Source of the DNA: CAZPEV01 sp964585635
GTDB taxonomy: Bacteria > Zixibacteria > MSB-5A5 > GN15 > JAAZOE01
DNA: 27,047 bases
Direction of reading: 5' to 3'
Assembly (NCBI GenBank): GCA_964585635.1
Contig: CAZPEV010000023.1
Location: forward strand, 1 to 27,047
Shown: piece after piece, positions 15,612-22,944 of the stretch
Numbering within the stretch: the first letter of the stretch is position 1
How the letters are laid out: every line of letters begins with the position of its first letter
Made by a program: the position numbers and the translations under genes
Notes under the pieces: model-generated
Databases searched by the model: none
Seen by the model: the letters and a program-made list of their open reading frames with translations, nothing else
Told to the model about the DNA's origin: nothing

Positions 15612-16817
15612 TTATAACGTGGTCAAGAGATGACCAAGTTTATCCCGTTTGGTTTCCAGATAGCGCTTGTTATGCTGCGTCGGCGGTATCTGGATCGGCA
15701 CGCGACCCGTAATCCGCAGACCGTGACCTTCCAGCCCAATCAGCTTTCGGGGATTATTGGTTATAATCCGGATGGTGGTCAGACCCAAATCCTTGAGAAT
15801 CTGGGCGCCGATGCCGTAATCGCGCAAGTCGGCGTCAAATCCCAATTCCAGATTGGCCTCGACCGTATCACGCCCCTTGTCTTGCAGTTTGTAGGCCTTT
15901 ATTTTGTTAACCAGCCCGATTCCACGCCCCTCCTGCCGCATATAGAGAAGCACGCCCAGACCTTCTTTTTCGATCAATTCCAATGCGTAGGCCAGTTGAT
16001 CACCGCAGTCGCAACGCGCCGAACCGAAGACGTCTCCGGTCAGACATTGCGAATGCACTCGCACCAGAACGTCCTCCTTGCCGGCAATGTCCCCCTTCAC
16101 GACGGCAATATGATGATGGTCGTCGATGTCGCTTTCATAGAGATGAAGTATGAAGGTGCCATACCGGGTGGGAAATTCGACCTCGACCACCTGTCGGACA
16201 AGCTTCTCATGGTGGCGACGGTACTCTATCAGGTCCTTGACTGTGATTACTCTGAGGTCAAACTGGCGTGCCAATTCAAGTAGTCGTGGAACGCGTGCCA
16301 TCTGCCCGTCGTCATCGATAATCTCGCATAGTAATCCGGAGGGATAGAGTCCCGCCAATCGGGCCAAGTCCACCGAGGCCTCCGTATGACCCGCCCGCGC
16401 CAGAACCCCGCCGGTCAGCGCCTGTATCGGAAAGACATGGCCGGGGCGGGCAAAGTCGGACGGTTTGGCGTTTTTGTCGATCAGTTTTCTGATGGTTATG
16501 TCGCGATCGAAGGCGGAAATGCCGGTCGTCGTCCCTTCCACGGCGTCCACCGAAACGGTAAACCGGGTGCCGTGCAGGGCGGTGTTACGCTGAACCATAG
16601 CCTCCAATTCCAGACTATCGACCCGTTCCGCCGGCAATGACACGCAGATCAATCCGCGACCGTGAAGGCTCATGAAGTTGACCTTTTCCGGCGTGACTTT
16701 CTCGGTGGCCATTACCAAATCGCCTTCGTTTTCGCGATCCTCATCATCAACCACGATCACCATCTTCCCCGCCTTGAAATCGGTAATGGCGCTCTCTATG
16801 GTGCTGAACTCAGACAT
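15612..16817 (-). CDS. ribBA: Bifunctional 3,4-dihydroxybutanone-4-phosphate synthase / GTP cyclohydrolase II
   Basis: A 401-residue fusion. The N-terminal RibB domain (about 1-200) has VVDDEDRENEGDLVMA and GHTEASVDLARLAGL. The C-terminal RibA domain has the zinc site in CLTGDVFGSARCDCGDQ, the RQEGRGIGL motif, and LGFDADLRDYGIGAQIL. One residue before the first zinc cysteine is Gln (HSQC) where Glu is usual. The RibB domain makes the four-carbon unit from ribulose 5-phosphate and RibA opens GTP, so this protein feeds both branches. ATG 16817 is preferred over 16835 because AAGGAGAGGT directly precedes it; that site overlaps the end of ribE. All usual catalytic motifs appear intact. Confidence 0.97.
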   Translation of the reverse strand: MSEFSTIESAITDFKAGKMVIVVDDEDRENEGDLVMATEKVTPEKVNFMSLHGRGLICVSLPAERVDSLELEAMVQRNTALHGTRFTVSVDAVEGTTTGISAFDRDITIRKLIDKNAKPSDFARPGHVFPIQALTGGVLARAGHTEASVDLARLAGLYPSGLLCEIIDDDGQMARVPRLLELARQFDLRVITVKDLIEYRRHHEKLVRQVVEVEFPTRYGTFILHLYESDIDDHHHIAVVKGDIAGKEDVLVRVHSQCLTGDVFGSARCDCGDQLAYALELIEKEGLGVLLYMRQEGRGIGLVNKIKAYKLQDKGRDTVEANLELGFDADLRDYGIGAQILKDLGLTTIRIITNNPRKLIGLEGHGLRITGRVPIQIPPTQHNKRYLETKRDKLGHLLTTL

Positions 16818-16831
16818 ACCTCTCCTTGTTT

Positions 16832-17470
16832 TCAATATCCCATGTCCCGCAGAGCGCTAATTGTCAGACTGCCGCCGCGGGTCTGAAGCTCCAGGAATCG
16901 TACGATATATTTTCCCATCAGATCGAATTCGACATTAACCAATTCTCCGGCCTTGATCTTGCCCCAAGTCGTCCGTTCCTGGGTTTCGGGAATCAGGTTG
17001 ACGGTGAACGAATCGCGGTCGACCTCAATGACAGTCAGGCTGATGCCGTCCAGCGCCACCGATCCCCGGTCGACTATATGCCGGGACCAGGCGGCGGGAA
17101 GATCGATGTCCACTCGCAGGCTTCGCCCCACCGCCCGAACACGTTTCACCGCCAGCGCCGTATCGATGTGTCCGGAGACGACATGTCCGCCCAGTCGTCC
17201 GTGGGCGGGAAGCGCGCGCTCCAGATTGACGCGATGGCCCGGTTGTATCGCCCCCAGCGTCGTCAACGGCAGTGTTTCCTGCGACGCTTCCACGGTGAAT
17301 GAGCGTTCGTCGAAAGTGATGACCGTCAGGCAGGGGCCGGATACCGCGATCGACTCGCCCTGCACCAAATCCGCAAATGGGGATTCGGGAGCGATGGTGA
17401 ATTGGCGATAATTGCCGTTCGCCGTCACCCGCGTCACGTTCCCCATGGTTTCAATTAGTCCGGTGAACAT
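16832..17470 (-). CDS. ribE: Riboflavin synthase alpha subunit
   Basis: A 212-residue enzyme that dismutates two lumazine molecules into riboflavin and the pyrimidine precursor. It starts with the invariant MFTGLIE and contains the two internally repeated barrels. SGPCLTVITF in the first matches DGISLTVIEV in the second, joined by GRLGGHVVSGHID. The end is KYIVRFLELQTRGGSLTI. ATG 17470 follows the ribD stop by one base with AGAAG upstream. An upstream ATG at 17512 lies inside ribD and would precede the invariant start, so it is rejected. Third-position and length features are normal. Some nomenclatures call this gene ribC. Confidence 0.97.
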   Translation of the reverse strand: MFTGLIETMGNVTRVTANGNYRQFTIAPESPFADLVQGESIAVSGPCLTVITFDERSFTVEASQETLPLTTLGAIQPGHRVNLERALPAHGRLGGHVVSGHIDTALAVKRVRAVGRSLRVDIDLPAAWSRHIVDRGSVALDGISLTVIEVDRDSFTVNLIPETQERTTWGKIKAGELVNVEFDLMGKYIVRFLELQTRGGSLTISALRDMGY

Positions 17471-17471
17471 C

Positions 17472-18557
17472 TTACTTCTTTGGATAACCCCAAAAGAGCA
17501 TATTGGTTCCAATCCTGCGGAAGCCGTATTCGCTGAAGGATAGTGCGTCTTTTAGGCTACCGGTACCGAGATCGGCAACGGTTTCAATGCCCCGTCCGAT
17601 AATCATCGGGGCCAGGACGAGATAATACTTGTCGACTAGACCAAGTTTCAGCAGCGAAGTAGCCAATCGCCCTCCTCCTTCAAACAGAAGCGACGTTACC
17701 TGGCGTCGAGCCGCCTGAGCCAATAAGTCGTTGAGATCGATTCCCTTCCGCTCCTTACGAATCGGCCAGGTGGCGATCGAGGAGTAAACGTTCTTCGCAA
17801 TTACCCGGCGCGTCGTAGCAATAATTGTCCTGCCGTCCTGATTATGTTGAAACAGATAGAGATCGGCCGGCAGTTCTTCGGAGGCCGTCACGATGATCCG
17901 TAACGGATTGCGCCCCTTCACTAATCGCACCGTCAGCTGTGGGTTGTCGGACCTGACCGTCCCGGAACCAACCGCCACGGCATCATAGCGGGCGCGAAGC
18001 GAATGGGCAAATTTCAGCGCCTCCGGGCAGGAAATCCATCGGGAATCGCCGGTGCGGGTGGCAATCCGGCCATCCAGCGACTGGGCAGTCTTCAGTACCA
18101 CAAACGGGCGTCCTGTGACGGCAAAGGTCAAATAAGCCTCGTTCAGCCGCGTGGCCTCACCTGCGCCAACGCCGGAAATGACTCGAATACCGTGACGGGC
18201 AAGCCGACGCGCGCCCCGGCCGCAAACCTTCATAAAAGGATCATCGATGGCATAAATGACCTCCTTGATACCGGCGGCTATAATGGCCTCGGTGCAGGGG
18301 CCGGTCCGGCCGATATGACAGCAAGGCTCCAGGTTGACGGCCAGCGACGCTCCTCTGGCGCGTTCTCCCGCCTTCCGGAGGGCGACAATCTCAGCATGGG
18401 GACCGCCGGCCCGGCCATGATACCCGGTGGCGATGATACCACTACCGTCAAACACCACCGCCCCGACCAGCGGATTGGGCGACGTATACCCTTCCCCCCG
18501 TAGCGCCAGCCGCAGGGCTTTTTGCATCATCGCCTCATAAAGCTTGCCATCAGCCAT
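17472..18557 (-). CDS. ribD: Bifunctional riboflavin deaminase/reductase RibD
   Basis: A 361-residue fusion catalysing the second and third steps of the pyrimidine branch. The deaminase domain has GYTSPNPLVGAVV, zinc ligands in PHAEIVAL (His54, Glu56) and LEPCCHIGRTGPC (Cys79, Cys88). The reductase domain begins about residue 145 with VVLKTAQSLDGRIATRTGDS and contains LLFEGGGRLATSLLKLGLVD. ATG 18557 (MADGKLYEAM) gives the family start; the open frame further upstream runs through the riboswitch and is not coding. The ribosome-binding site before 18557 is weak (GAAGAAG, distant), which fits riboswitch control of initiation. First gene of the rib operon. Confidence 0.96.
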   Translation of the reverse strand: MADGKLYEAMMQKALRLALRGEGYTSPNPLVGAVVFDGSGIIATGYHGRAGGPHAEIVALRKAGERARGASLAVNLEPCCHIGRTGPCTEAIIAAGIKEVIYAIDDPFMKVCGRGARRLARHGIRVISGVGAGEATRLNEAYLTFAVTGRPFVVLKTAQSLDGRIATRTGDSRWISCPEALKFAHSLRARYDAVAVGSGTVRSDNPQLTVRLVKGRNPLRIIVTASEELPADLYLFQHNQDGRTIIATTRRVIAKNVYSSIATWPIRKERKGIDLNDLLAQAARRQVTSLLFEGGGRLATSLLKLGLVDKYYLVLAPMIIGRGIETVADLGTGSLKDALSFSEYGFRRIGTNMLFWGYPKK

Positions 18558-18612
18558 AAGAGTCGGTCTTCTTCGGGGGATTATATAGCTATCGATACCG
18601 GCACCAATCGCC

Positions 18613-18633
18613 CGGGCTTGCCGTCCCAGCCCG
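18613..18633 (-). other. Hairpin between FMN riboswitch and ribD, possible expression platform
   Basis: On the minus strand a 6-bp GC-rich stem (CGGGCT / AGCCCG) encloses a 9-base loop. It has no T-tract, so control by termination is not evident from this hairpin alone. It lies 24 bases after the riboswitch aptamer and about 56 bases before ribD. Confidence 0.4.
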
Positions 18634-18656
18634 ATCCAATTGCACAAGCCGCCGCC

Positions 18657-18774
18657 TATCTTCTCCCATCCGGACTGTACCGTCGGCGCCGGAATCGCAC
18701 CGGCTCTGCAGAGCCCTGACTCTGCTCGCGGGCTATTACCGCCGGTCGAGGAATCGCACCTCACCCCGAAGATA
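18657..18774 (-). promoter_or_regulatory. FMN riboswitch (RFN element)
   Basis: The minus strand carries the conserved blocks of the RFN aptamer in the right order. These are CTTCGGGGTGAGG near the 5' end, ACCGGCGGTAATAGCCCGCG, GCAGAGCCGG, GCCGACGG, and the 3' block CCGGATGGGAGAAGAT. The closing P1 helix is TATCTTC (18768-18774) with GAAGATA (18657-18663). It sits directly after the promoter and before ribD, so flavin mononucleotide should repress the whole rib operon and nusB with it. Confidence 0.96.
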
Positions 18775-18782
18775 TAGTTGTG

Positions 18783-18812
18783 ATAATATAGCCGACATCC
18801 ACGAAATGTCAA
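18783..18812 (-). promoter_or_regulatory. Promoter of the riboflavin operon
   Basis: TTGACA (18807-18812, minus strand) is a perfect -35 box. Behind it TATATT follows after 16 bases (18785-18790), and the overlapping TATTAT after 18 (18783-18788). The start would lie near 18776, right at the first base of the riboswitch P1 helix. The -35 box overlaps the stop codon of the receiver gene. Confidence 0.82.
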
Positions 18813-19231
18813 GTGGAAAGGGGAAGCCGTCGTCCCGGCTTCGCATCGGATTTATGCCGGCCCAGAGCCGTCACCGCTTCCGATATCTGATCCAGCCGAA
18901 ACGGCTTCCAGATAATAATGTCAATCCCGCGCTCGCGGATTTTTGCCGCTGCTTCGTTCCCCTGCCAACTGGTGATGACGATTATCCCTATGGCGGGCTG
19001 ATAACGTTTGGCGATGCGGGCCAATTCCCAGCCGCTGAAACCGGGTAGGCCCAAATCTGTTATCAACAAGTCAAAAGTCGTGGTTTTCAGAAGCTGCTCG
19101 GCGGTCTCGCCGTCGGGCGAAGAGGCTGCCGTATGATTCTTCATGAGAAGCAGATCATAAACGATCTGTCGAATGCTGGGATCATCATCGACGACCAAAA
19201 CATGCAAAGGGTGTCTTCCACAAGGTGTCAT
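18809..19231 (-). CDS. Stand-alone response regulator receiver domain
   Basis: A 140-residue protein consisting of one CheY-like receiver. The acidic pocket VVDDDPSIR (Asp15-17), phospho-acceptor Asp59 in LLITDLGLPGFSGWEL, the conserved Thr in VITSW, and Lys in IIWKPF are all present, so it should be phosphorylatable. No DNA-binding or enzymatic output domain follows. I use ATG 19231; a TTG at 19261 directly after the previous stop is also open, and neither has a clear ribosome-binding site. It follows the GAF protein gene closely and probably shares its transcript. That neighbour lacks a kinase domain, so the phosphodonor is likely another kinase. No terminator is visible after it. Confidence 0.88.
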   Translation of the reverse strand: MTPCGRHPLHVLVVDDDPSIRQIVYDLLLMKNHTAASSPDGETAEQLLKTTTFDLLITDLGLPGFSGWELARIAKRYQPAIGIIVITSWQGNEAAAKIRERGIDIIIWKPFRLDQISEAVTALGRHKSDAKPGRRLPLST

Positions 19232-19261
19232 CGTCCGGTTCCGACCGCGAAGCGACGGCAA

Positions 19262-21361
19262 TTAGCCGAGAACCTGGTCGGGCGTAACGACAACCTCGTC
19301 CGACTCTTGAGTCGCAAATTCCTCCGCCATGCCTTGAATCCGATCGGCGGCCTTGAGAATCATGGCATGATACTTGCTCGCCCGGGGATCGGGATCGCCC
19401 TGCGATTTCAGAAGCTCGACCGCGCCCATTATCGAGGTCAGGGGGCTCTTCATGCGAAAGGCGATGTCGGTCCGGCGGTCGCGGCTGAACGGTTCAGCCA
19501 TCCTGGCCTTGGTCTGGAACCGCTCCGCCTCCCCTTCCAGTTGCGTGATTCGCAACGCCAGTGAGCATTTGGCGGCAACATCTTTGGCGAAAATCAGGTC
19601 CGCCGCCCCGAACGAGCGCCGATTCCAGTTGCGCGCTTCACCGACCGAGATCAACCCGGCAACCCGGTCGTTAAGCATTATCGGAACCAGAATAGCCGAT
19701 TTGATTTCCGGCAAGAGAACCGATGATAATTCCTGCGGCGGCATTTGAGACTGTGGGTCGGTCTGATTGATGAGCATTAGCTTCCGAGCTTCCACGGTCA
19801 TCCGATGCCATGGCAGAAGCGACAGCGGAACGGTAGCCGATGGCTTGAGGTCATAGGTCGTCCGTCGGATGGTTCGGCAGGCTTGGCTAATGAGTTGCTT
19901 TTCCTCTTTGTCAACCAGGGAGATGCGCGCTATGGTTGCTTTCATGCGGCGAGTGAGCAAATCACAAGCGGTATCAAGAATCGCCGGCGCCGAGCCGTTG
20001 GACACCAGATCCCGTTCTAGAAGCTGCAGACGAAGCATCTGGTCTTCCTTGACTTCCACTATTCGAGCAAGCTGCTCCCGCTGGATGACGCCTGCCAGCG
20101 GAGCAAGCAGGTGGCCAATGCGGTTCAGATGGATGCGAGTGAAATGCCCCGGTTGCGGATGACCCAGCGTAATAACCGCCATGACCCGCCCGCCCGACAT
20201 GATCGGGGTCGCCAGCTTTGACCGCATGCCGCAGGACAAGAAGAGACCGTCTTCCTCCCCGTTATGGTCGCCGGGCTCGACCATGTCCAGAAGGACCGGG
20301 TGACCGTCGTGATACATGCGATAGATTTCTCCCCCGCGGGTGCTGCGGCTGACTCCCTTCTCGAGCAACATCCGGCCGCCGGTGCCAATCGTATAGCGGA
20401 CCATATTTTCGCCCGAGGCATCCAAGACGGCCGCCGACAGATATTCAGCCCCCGTTGCTTCCCGTACCATACTGATGAGATCGCCAAGGAGGCTTCCCAT
20501 CGAATTGGCCCGAGCACAATGTGCGCTCATCCGATTCATCGTCAGATACTGGGAACGATAGTAGTCGGTTCTCACGCGGCTGACTCGGGTCTGAGCATGT
20601 CGTCCCAGTGTGTCGCCGACCAGCGTCAGGAAATCGATCAAATCGTCGTCCACCCGCAGTTCTTCGCACCATCCAAACAATGCCCCATACAGCCTTCCCG
20701 CGTGGGCCACGGGAACCAAAATATCCGGCCGCGGGCCATCAGCCTCGTCGGCCTCTGATGTCTTCCCCACCACCGCGCGGAAGCGCAGTAGGGAGGCCTT
20801 TATGTTGCCGTCGTCGGGTGCGATCTGGCGCAGATTCGGAGGTACCGGTTCCACAAATCCCACCGTGCCGGTAAGAAAAAGCATCTCTTTCTTCGAGGAG
20901 TAGGTGAACGCCGCCCATTTGGGCAAGCCGAGATACGTTGCCAGGCAATTTATGACGCGTTCGCAGACGTCGTCCAGCGCAGCCTCGCCGGCGGCAGCCT
21001 GATTAATCATCTTCAAGCAGATATACCGCTTGTGCATTTTCCGGCGCAGACGGCGAATATTGGATAGCGAAGGCAGCAGAGCGCCGATGCCGACGAGCAC
21101 AAACAACAACCCCCCAACAATCCCTATCGCCTCCACCATTTTCCGATTTAGATCTTGCTGCAGGTAGGGTATCCGAGCAAACGCATTCTGATGCCCCAGA
21201 AGCTGAACGAGGGAAAACCCGGTCAAGAAAAGGAGACCGATCATGATTCTGCCCAGGGCGTCCCGCTCGGCCTTACCCTGATGTCTGCTGATTCGAATGA
21301 TTGCCATAAGAATAACGACCATTGTGGCGGTAAAGAACAGGTCATAATAGAGCTGTGGCAT
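19262..21361 (-). CDS. Membrane protein with multiple GAF-like domains and a degenerate histidine-kinase dimerisation domain
   Basis: A 699-residue protein with about three N-terminal membrane helices (roughly 5-23, 36-56, 76-100). About three GAF-like domains follow (roughly 125-260, 285-440, 460-625), recognisable by repeated ILVPVAHAGRLYGALFGW, LATPIMSGGRVMAVITLG and ILVPIMLNDRVAGLISVG strand patterns. The end resembles a HisKA helix (AFRMKSPLTSIMGAVELL), but the phospho-accepting His is Phe and the following Glu is Arg. The protein stops about 45 residues later without an ATPase domain. It therefore cannot autophosphorylate in the usual way. ATG 21361 has GGAGGGAGCG upstream. Directly followed by a stand-alone receiver, it may sense a small ligand and act by protein contact. 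Confidence 0.85.
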   Translation of the reverse strand: MPQLYYDLFFTATMVVILMAIIRISRHQGKAERDALGRIMIGLLFLTGFSLVQLLGHQNAFARIPYLQQDLNRKMVEAIGIVGGLLFVLVGIGALLPSLSNIRRLRRKMHKRYICLKMINQAAAGEAALDDVCERVINCLATYLGLPKWAAFTYSSKKEMLFLTGTVGFVEPVPPNLRQIAPDDGNIKASLLRFRAVVGKTSEADEADGPRPDILVPVAHAGRLYGALFGWCEELRVDDDLIDFLTLVGDTLGRHAQTRVSRVRTDYYRSQYLTMNRMSAHCARANSMGSLLGDLISMVREATGAEYLSAAVLDASGENMVRYTIGTGGRMLLEKGVSRSTRGGEIYRMYHDGHPVLLDMVEPGDHNGEEDGLFLSCGMRSKLATPIMSGGRVMAVITLGHPQPGHFTRIHLNRIGHLLAPLAGVIQREQLARIVEVKEDQMLRLQLLERDLVSNGSAPAILDTACDLLTRRMKATIARISLVDKEEKQLISQACRTIRRTTYDLKPSATVPLSLLPWHRMTVEARKLMLINQTDPQSQMPPQELSSVLLPEIKSAILVPIMLNDRVAGLISVGEARNWNRRSFGAADLIFAKDVAAKCSLALRITQLEGEAERFQTKARMAEPFSRDRRTDIAFRMKSPLTSIMGAVELLKSQGDPDPRASKYHAMILKAADRIQGMAEEFATQESDEVVVTPDQVLG

Positions 21362-21672
21362 CGCTCCCTCCGATATCGCAATAACTCCTTGTCACTATTA
21401 CCATTATCGGTAGCTGTGCGCAATTTTTGAGCGGCCGGGACTGCTGACTGCAAAATACACCCGTGGTATATTTCCGGGCCAAATTCGACCACCCCTCATC
21501 AATAACGTAAGCGCTTGTTTTATAATATATTACGGGTGGCGCGGGCGCGATGCGCCCGTCCATCATGTCACCGTGCTGAACGCCTGATCCATTACCAGCG
21601 CTTATTGGGGGGCAAACGCCGTATAGGCCAGCCGGGCGGGTGAACTCGAAATCCGTTCGCGTCTTTATTATA
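21362..21672. other. Gene-free spacer with clustered palindromes
   Basis: This 311-base spacer lies between the GAF-protein start and the end of the RNase HIII gene. It holds the GGAGG ribosome-binding site at its left edge. Three short palindromes follow one another: AAGCGCTT (21509-21516), TAATATATTA (21523-21532), and a 7-bp hairpin CGGGCGC/GCGCCCG with a 3-base loop (21542-21558). I found no convincing promoter, terminator with T-tract, or coding sequence. Confidence 0.6.
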
Positions 21673-22314
21673 TTAACTGATAATTTTATGATAATTTTTA
21701 AAGTGCACTTTTGCGATCGAATCCAATATGGCCCGCCCCTGAATTCGCACCAGTTCCCGTCCTGCTTGGTCGACTGCGGCCGACGCTCCCAGGGGAAGCT
21801 CCATCCGGCATTGCTGCGACAGGGCCTGCATCCGGCGCACGAATTCGGCCCGGGCCAGTATCGAGGCCGCCGCCACGGCCGGATGTGCCTCTCCCCGGAT
21901 CATTTGCAGTAACCGTATTTCCCGCCCCTTGGTTTGCAGGTTATCGGTGATAAAATGATCGTGGCCGAATTTGTCGGAGATGGCCGCCGCGGCTCCCTTC
22001 ACACCTAGAATATTCTCGATGACCCGGGCATGTCCCCAGCCCAGGAGTTTGTTCAAATTGCGGATCCGGCCGTACAACTGGTTATATTTTTCGGGCGAAA
22101 TCACCACCAGATTGTGGACGCACAGACCACGAATCTGCTCCGCCGCCACAGTGATCCGTTTATCGGTCAGGGTCTTGGAATCCCGCACCCCCCAAGCCGC
22201 CAAGGTCGGCAACTGGCCCTCCTCGACCAGGACCCCGGCGATCACCAGCGGACCGAAGAAGTCCCCCTTGCCCGATTCATCGACTCCGATTATCGGCCAG
22301 TCGGCCGCGCTCAC
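21673..22314 (-). CDS. rnhC: Short ribonuclease HIII-type protein (type 2 RNase H)
   Basis: A 213-residue nuclease that cleaves RNA in RNA/DNA hybrids. GVDESGKGDFFGPLVIAGV (Asp12, Glu13) and WGVRDSKTLTDKRI open the catalytic domain. GEAHPAVAAASILAR places Glu where RNase HII has Asp. The end AKVHFKNYHKI resembles the RNase HIII ending, so I prefer HIII to HII. Typical RNase HIII proteins are about 300 residues with an N-terminal TBP-like substrate-binding domain, which is missing here. The GTG start at 22314 overlaps the EF-P stop (GTGA), leaving no room for that domain. The ribosome-binding site is weak, fitting translational coupling to efp. Confidence 0.88.
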   Translation of the reverse strand: MSAADWPIIGVDESGKGDFFGPLVIAGVLVEEGQLPTLAAWGVRDSKTLTDKRITVAAEQIRGLCVHNLVVISPEKYNQLYGRIRNLNKLLGWGHARVIENILGVKGAAAAISDKFGHDHFITDNLQTKGREIRLLQMIRGEAHPAVAAASILARAEFVRRMQALSQQCRMELPLGASAAVDQAGRELVRIQGRAILDSIAKVHFKNYHKIIS

Positions 22315-22873
22315 TGCCCGGCTCGCTCGAGATATAAACCGGTGCGGGTATCGACCTTGATATAATCCCCCTCTTTGACAAACAGCGGGACCTTTATTTC
22401 CAGACCCGTCTCCAGTGTCACCGTCTTCTGAATATTGGTCACCGAATCCCTTTGACCGCCGGCTCCGACCTGGTCACCTTCAGGACAATTGAGGCCGGCA
22501 GATCCAGCGAAATCGGTCGTCCTTCAAAGAACAGCACCATGTATTCGTCGTTTTCCCGAAGATATGAATGGGCGTCGCCGAGGCTTTCCTGGGGCAAGAT
22601 AATCTGATCGTAGGTGGAAGCATCCATAAAATGATACCCCTCGGCGTCGCTATATGAGTACTGCATCTTGCGATTCTCAAGGTCGGGAAGAGCGAACATC
22701 TCATTGGACAGGCAGGTCTTTTCCTGCACCGCGCCGGTGATCAGGTGCTTGATCTTGGCCTTGGTATGCGGCCGGCCCCGCCCCATTTTGACGTGGGAAA
22801 AATCGACGACCACGTACGGTTCCCCGTCGACCAGTATGCGCAACCCTTTCCGCAGCTCAGTAGCAGAAATCAT
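22311..22873 (-). CDS. efp: Elongation factor P, with an apparent frameshift
   Basis: EF-P relieves ribosome stalling at polyproline. It begins MISATELRKGLRILVDGEPY after a perfect GGAGGAATT, and continues with the family segments AEGYHFMDASTYDQI and FFEGRPISLDLPASI. After SEPAVKG the frame at 22448-22450 meets TGA at 22439. One base further, the normal C-terminal OB domain continues: DSVTNIQKTVTLETGLEIKV, then VPLFVKEGDYIKVDTRTG, ending ERAGQ at 22311. Adding one G to the GGG run restores 187 residues, the normal length. The tip of the domain I loop carries Arg32 (MGRGR) where many bacteria have the modified Lys. The stop overlaps the RNase HIII start, which supports the joined reading. A sequence error is the likeliest cause. 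Confidence 0.93.
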
Positions 22874-22908
22874 AATTCCTCCATCAGGCACTAACAGACA
22901 ACACGCCA

Positions 22909-22939
22909 GAGCGGATGCAAATATAACAAAAATCCGCTC
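22909..22939 (-). other. Hairpin and extended -10-like site upstream of efp
   Basis: In the 71-base spacer between the histidine kinase and efp, an 8-bp perfect inverted repeat (GAGCGGAT / ATCCGCTC) encloses an AT-rich 15-base loop. Within the loop on the minus strand is TTGTTATATT, which fits an extended -10 box (TGnTATATT) without a clear -35. It may be the efp promoter, an operator-like site, or a weak terminator for the kinase gene. Confidence 0.35.
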
Positions 22940-22944
22940 GAGCG

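Noticed and set aside
18558..18812. Upstream extension of the ribD open frame
   Set aside because: It runs through the FMN riboswitch and promoter; RibD homology begins at 18557.
22439..22460. Programmed -1 frameshift in efp
   Set aside because: The site (AAA GGG ATT) is not a standard slippery heptamer, and one extra G in the GGG run explains the data more simply.
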